DNA from: an uncultured Lachnospiraceae bacterium
Lineage (GTDB): Bacteria > Bacillota > Clostridia > Lachnospirales > Lachnospiraceae
Length of the DNA stretch: 9,778 nt
NCBI GenBank assembly: GCA_910577955.1
Contig: CAJTNC010000041.1
Location: 1-9,778, forward strand
Direction of reading: 5' to 3'
Position 1 is the first letter of the stretch. Every line of letters starts with the position of its first letter. The notes below the pieces were generated by a model, which was given only the letters and a program-made list of their open reading frames with translations, was not told the origin of the DNA and searched no databases. Below, one piece after another: positions 6,799 to 9,778 of the stretch. Made by a program: the position numbers and the translations under genes.

Positions 6799-6803
6799 CC
6801 TCC
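6799..6803 (-). promoter_or_regulatory. Ribosome binding site fixing the wbpB-like start
   Basis: GGAGG with a 5-base spacer (AAAAG) before ATG 6793. It decides the start against the ATG at 6820, which would add nine residues in front of the Rossmann strand. Confidence 0.8.
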
Positions 6804-6820
6804 AAAAATTTAACTCTCAA

Positions 6821-7043
6821 TCCATTGGTTACAACAACAGCTTTGCTAAAAATATTAGCTTTCCTGTATACTAAATTCAGCAGTCATCTTTTCTATATTT
6901 CTATTATTTGTTATCAATATTTTATTTCAGCCATTTTTTATAACTTTCACAAACATACTATTTCTGCGCTCAATCTTCATCTTGAACTTCAAAAACTGAA
7001 AGGCCTTTGAGCAGCGCTCCGCTGATAACGGAATCCGATATAT
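6821..7043 (-). other. AT-rich intergenic segment, possible dispersed repeat element
   Basis: Non-coding stretch between the wbpA-like stop and the wbpB-like start, much richer in A+T than its G+C-rich neighbours. On the minus strand it begins near a short hairpin (five-base stem with a three-base loop, 7012-7024), followed by a near-palindrome (6996-7011) and then TTTTT, which could be a weak terminator. A conceptual reading gives short peptides such as MKIERRNSMFVKVIKNG and MTAEFSIQES without a ribosome binding site. I have an unverified impression that such peptides recur as small hypothetical proteins in gut Clostridia, which would suggest a repeat. No convincing -35/-10 pair was found. 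Confidence 0.35.
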
Positions 7044-8366
7044 TTATAATGCCTCTATATTACTGCGGTCTTTGATATCCTTCATCACGTTCTTCGTGTC
7101 AAAGACCGCCTCTGCATGCTTCTGCACCATCTCATAATCCACATTGTGGTGAGCCGCCGTCACCATCACAAGGTCAAAACCCTGCACAGTTTCCGGCGTC
7201 AGCTCCTTTAAACTCTCCCCGCTCTGTCCATACATGTTTTGAAAGGAAGGCACCCAGGGGTCATAGTACGCCACCTCCGCCCCCACTTTCCTCAGTTCCT
7301 TCATCACACGGATGGCAGGGGACTCTCTGTAGTCATCGATATCATTCTTATAACTCACCCCAAGCATCAGAATTTTTGCCCCGTTGATGGCTTTCTTATG
7401 CTTGTTTAAGATGTGCATGGCCCGCTCCACACAGTACTCTGGCTGCCCGTCGTTGATCACCATAGAATTCTCAATGAGTGTCGTATGGAAGCCGTACTCC
7501 CTCGCTTTCCAGGTCAGGTAGTAGGGATCAAGAGGAATACAGTGTCCCCCTAACCCCGGTCCCGGATAGAAAGCTTGAAAGCCGTAGGGCTTTGTCTTCG
7601 CCGCATCAATTACTTCCCAGACGGAGATCCCCATTTCATGACAGAGGCGGCCGATCTCGTTGATCAGCCCAATATTCACATTCCGGTAGGTATTCTCCAG
7701 AATCTTCTCCATCTCCGCCACAGCAGGGGAGGATACCGTGTACACTTCCCCCTCCAGCACTGCCCGGTACATCGCCGATATCACTTCCGCCCCGTCCTCC
7801 GAACAGGCCCCCACTACTTTTGGGGTGTTCTTCGTCTTATAGATCAAGTTGCCGGGATCCACCCGCTCCGGGGAAAAGCCCAGATAAAAATCCCGACCAC
7901 ATGTCAGGCCGGAACCCTTCTCTAAGATAGGCCTAATCAGTTCTTCCGTCGTCCCAGGATAGGTGGTGGATTCAAGCACCACCATCGTCCCTGCCTTCAA
8001 GTGCGTCGACACTGCCTCCGCCGAATCCCTCACATAACTGATGTCCGGCTCCTGATGGACATCTAGCGGCGTGGGGACGCAGATGGCAATGAAATCCACA
8101 TCTTTGATAAAGGAAAAATCACCGGTGGCTGACAGCATCCCGCTTTTTACAAGCTCCGCCAGATCTGAATCCACCACGTCCCCGATATAATTCTCTCCCC
8201 GGTTGACCATCTCCACTTTTGCCGCCTGTACGTCAAAGCCGATGGTCTTAAATCCTGCTATCGCTTTCTCCACCGCAAGCGGTAATCCTACATAGCCAAG
8301 GCCTACGACACCGGCTATGATCTCTCTTTTTTCAATTTTCTTTAACAAATCCGATTTCATTGTCAT
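7044..8366 (-). CDS. wbpA: UDP-N-acetylglucosamine 6-dehydrogenase (WbpA type)
   Basis: Nucleotide-sugar dehydrogenase of 440 residues, full length for the family. It should oxidise C6 of UDP-GlcNAc in two NAD-dependent steps to UDP-GlcNAc uronate. Visible motifs are the NAD-binding GVVGLGYVGLPLA (19-31), CVPTPL (96-101), FSPERVDPG (164-172), ENTYRNVNIGLINEIGR (224-240), GPGLGGHCIPLDPYYL (269-284) with catalytic Cys276, and GVSYKNDIDDYRESPA (336-351). The PGPGLGGHCIPLDP...TWKAREYG stretch resembles P. aeruginosa WbpA more than UDP-glucose dehydrogenases. A UDP-ManNAc dehydrogenase (WecC) or TviB remains possible. ATG at 8366 is preferred to the ATG two codons later because GAGG lies 8 bases upstream. 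It lies 50 bases after the glycosyltransferase gene and is followed by a roughly 250-base AT-rich gap. Confidence 0.9.
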   Translation of the reverse strand: MTMKSDLLKKIEKREIIAGVVGLGYVGLPLAVEKAIAGFKTIGFDVQAAKVEMVNRGENYIGDVVDSDLAELVKSGMLSATGDFSFIKDVDFIAICVPTPLDVHQEPDISYVRDSAEAVSTHLKAGTMVVLESTTYPGTTEELIRPILEKGSGLTCGRDFYLGFSPERVDPGNLIYKTKNTPKVVGACSEDGAEVISAMYRAVLEGEVYTVSSPAVAEMEKILENTYRNVNIGLINEIGRLCHEMGISVWEVIDAAKTKPYGFQAFYPGPGLGGHCIPLDPYYLTWKAREYGFHTTLIENSMVINDGQPEYCVERAMHILNKHKKAINGAKILMLGVSYKNDIDDYRESPAIRVMKELRKVGAEVAYYDPWVPSFQNMYGQSGESLKELTPETVQGFDLVMVTAAHHNVDYEMVQKHAEAVFDTKNVMKDIKDRSNIEAL

Positions 8367-8416
8367 TATGTTTACCTCTTCCGCACAATATTCAGCTTTT
8401 TTAAGTCAAATTGATT

Positions 8417-9643
8417 TTACTCAAAAAGTTCTGCGAACCTTTTTGCCAGAACATCAAAAGTATACTGCTCCAGAACAGCCTTTTTTCCTCTCTCTCCCAT
8501 CTCACGCCTCTCTTCCTCCGACATGGATAAAAGGCATCGGATCCCCTTTGCGATATCCTCTTCCTGACCTGCTCCCGCCATGATCCCGCATCTGTATTCC
8601 TCTATCGGCGAGCTCCTTGTGTCCACAGCAAAAAGAACAGACTTTGCCGCCATCATCGAATCATACATCTTGTTTAAGCAGACGCCAAATCTCTGGTACA
8701 ACGTAGACTGTTTGGAGCCTATATAAGAACAGTCAAAAAATTTCAATAATTCCGGCACTGCCTTTTTCGGCACGGGCGGTAGAAAAAGCACATTCCCTAT
8801 CTTCTCCTCTTCTTTCCTCTTTCTCAACTGTTCTTTCTCTACACCACTCCCCACAAGAACAAACTGCACTTCTTTCTCAGTTGTCTTTTTTGCCGCATCT
8901 AACAGCACATCCAACGCATTTGACAGTGCATGCCCACCGAAATAGCCGACAACAAACTTTCCTTCCGCTTTCAGTTTCTCTAATATTTTCTTATGCTCTT
9001 CCGGCAATGGCATCGGATTCTCCCAGTCCTCTTTTACAATCCCATTGGATATTGCCGCAAACTTTTCCGGACGCATCCCGTGCTTTATCATATAGTCCTT
9101 GGCCAGAGGCGGAAGCGACACCACATGATCTGAATGTCTGTATGCAGAATCCTCCGCCATCTGTATCATCACGATGAATGGATGGTACTTTGACATCCCT
9201 CCCAGTTCTATCAGGGTGGCCGGCCACATGTCATGCACCTCATGGATCAGCTTCGCTTTTGCTCTTTTTGCAATCCTCTGCCCCGCATAGGTATCCAACG
9301 GATAGGTGGAAGATGTGATCACCACATCCGGTTTGCACTCTTTTGCAATCTTCCCCGCTTTTGCCCACAGCTTTCCCACGAAACGGAACATCGTAAGCGC
9401 CCTCTTTGCTCCGTTCCCTTCATACTTCCCTGTTTTGATCCAGTGGTACCGGATCCCGTCAATGTCCTCTGTTTCAAAATCAGCCTCCACTTCCGGGTTT
9501 CCCGTCCGCAAGTGGGAGTAATCCGCCGCGATGATATCCACCTGATGCCCCATCTTGATCCATTCTCTGGCAAAATAGTAAGGCCGGAACTCCATCCCCA
9601 TCTCCGGGGATCCCGCGTAATGGTTGATCAGCAGTATCCTCAT
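8417..9643 (-). CDS. GT4-family glycosyltransferase, WbuB-like
   Basis: GT-B glycosyltransferase of 408 residues in the WbuB-like branch of GT4, whose characterised members transfer N-acetyl-amino sugars such as L-FucNAc in O-antigen assembly. The N-terminus MRILLINHYAGSPEMGMEFR, then YYFAREWIKMGHQVDIIA (22-39) and LIHEVHDMWPATLIELGG (132-149), are typical of the branch. The donor-side domain has VVGYFGGHALSNALDVLLDA (231-250), FVLVGSGVEKEQL (261-273) and FGVCLNKMYDSMMAAKSVLF (319-338). In this last motif an Asp (D328) stands where many GT4 enzymes have Glu. The start at 9643 follows AGGAG with a 5-base spacer. It is the first gene seen in the transcript direction within the window; whether the operon promoter lies just upstream cannot be told. 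The actual sugar transferred is unknown. Confidence 0.9.
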   Translation of the reverse strand: MRILLINHYAGSPEMGMEFRPYYFAREWIKMGHQVDIIAADYSHLRTGNPEVEADFETEDIDGIRYHWIKTGKYEGNGAKRALTMFRFVGKLWAKAGKIAKECKPDVVITSSTYPLDTYAGQRIAKRAKAKLIHEVHDMWPATLIELGGMSKYHPFIVMIQMAEDSAYRHSDHVVSLPPLAKDYMIKHGMRPEKFAAISNGIVKEDWENPMPLPEEHKKILEKLKAEGKFVVGYFGGHALSNALDVLLDAAKKTTEKEVQFVLVGSGVEKEQLRKRKEEEKIGNVLFLPPVPKKAVPELLKFFDCSYIGSKQSTLYQRFGVCLNKMYDSMMAAKSVLFAVDTRSSPIEEYRCGIMAGAGQEEDIAKGIRCLLSMSEEERREMGERGKKAVLEQYTFDVLAKRFAELFE

Positions 9644-9666
9644 TCCCGCTCCTGTCTTTCTCTGTT

Positions 9667-9778
9667 TTATTTAGGTAATTGCGAAACGCATTGATCCCGT
9701 CGTTTTGTTGTATGGAATTTACCTATCCATAAGCAGGCGCTGCGAGACCGTCGGCAGTTAGCGAGGTGTTTTCGAGCT
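9667..9778 (-). other. Intergenic segment at the window edge, possible dispersed repeat element
   Basis: Stretch upstream of the first glycosyltransferase gene, running to the window edge. The minus-strand frame from 9777 to a TAA at 9669-9667 is open (36 codons, including NCRRSRSACLWIGKFHTTKR) but matches no protein domain I recognise. It is unusually rich in Arg and Cys, as structured non-coding DNA often reads. It contains the inverted repeat TAGGTAA (9672-9678) / TTACCTA (9719-9725) and small hairpins such as GCAG-GCG-CTGC (9733-9743). I have an unverified impression that this peptide string recurs in Lachnospiraceae annotations. Alternatives are the 3' end of an upstream gene or a leader RNA of the operon. 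Confidence 0.35.

Noticed and set aside
6794..6820. Longer form of the WbpB-like protein starting at 6820
   Set aside because: The extra residues precede the Rossmann strand and GGAGG is placed for ATG 6793.
6821..6960. Promoter for the wbpB-like gene on the minus strand
   Set aside because: Several AT-rich -10-like words are present, but none has a convincing -35 at 16 to 18 bases.
6696..7010. Plus-strand frame of 104 residues crossing the AT-rich gap
   Set aside because: Half of it is antisense to the wbpB-like gene and the rest is Phe/Ile/Tyr-rich translation of AT-rich DNA, with no ribosome binding site noted.
6996..7024. Rho-independent terminator after wbpA
   Set aside because: The hairpin and the near-palindrome before TTTTT are short, and the second has a mismatch and a minimal loop; too weak to call as a terminator feature.
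9672..9725. Invertible promoter bounded by the TAGGTAA/TTACCTA inverted repeat
   Set aside because: The arms are only seven bases and no recombinase gene is visible; invertible capsule promoters normally have longer arms.

Overview
The window is part of a cell-surface polysaccharide (capsule or exopolysaccharide) biosynthesis locus. All genes lie on the minus strand, so transcription runs from the right end to the left end. Strong AGGAGG-type ribosome binding sites, 4-base ATGA overlaps, moderate and uneven G+C and the gene families point to a Gram-positive Clostridia-type bacterium, most likely a gut Lachnospiraceae; this assignment is inference. No rRNA, tRNA, CRISPR array or insertion sequence was seen.

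In transcription order the genes are: a WbuB-like GT4 glycosyltransferase (9643-8417); a UDP-GlcNAc 6-dehydrogenase of the WbpA type (8366-7044); an AT-rich gap of about 250 bases; a Gfo/Idh/MocA oxidoreductase of the WbpB/WlbA type (6793-5705); an LpxD-like left-handed beta-helix N-acyltransferase (5700-4801); a WbpD/WlbB-type N-acetyltransferase (4763-4215); a two-membrane-segment coiled-coil protein resembling a Wzz chain-length regulator (4218-3235); a Wzy-like polymerase (3185-1875); a second GT4 glycosyltransferase (1878-751); and the N-terminal 241 codons of an asparagine-synthase-family amidotransferase that runs off the left edge (725-1).

Read together, WbpA, WbpB and WbpD give three of the four steps from UDP-GlcNAc to UDP-2,3-diacetamido-2,3-dideoxy-glucuronate. 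The WbpE-type aminotransferase is not in the window. The asparagine-synthase homologue would fit as an enzyme that amidates the uronic acid. The two glycosyltransferases would assemble a repeat unit, Wzy would polymerise it, and the coiled-coil protein may control chain length. No flippase, initiating transferase or tyrosine kinase is present here.

Three structural oddities stand out. (1) A 32-base segment spanning the ribosome binding site and the first two codons of the asnB-like gene is repeated (30/32) at the start of wzy, so it brackets the wzy + glycosyltransferase pair. (2) A G7 tract ends the LpxD-like gene exactly where loss of one G would fuse it in frame to the downstream acetyltransferase, and a second G7 tract lies in the first membrane segment of the Wzz-like gene. 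(3) The GT4 + wbpA block is flanked by two non-coding segments (6821-7043 and 9667-9778) that look like pieces of dispersed repeat elements. G+C content also changes sharply from gene to gene, as expected of a mosaic locus.
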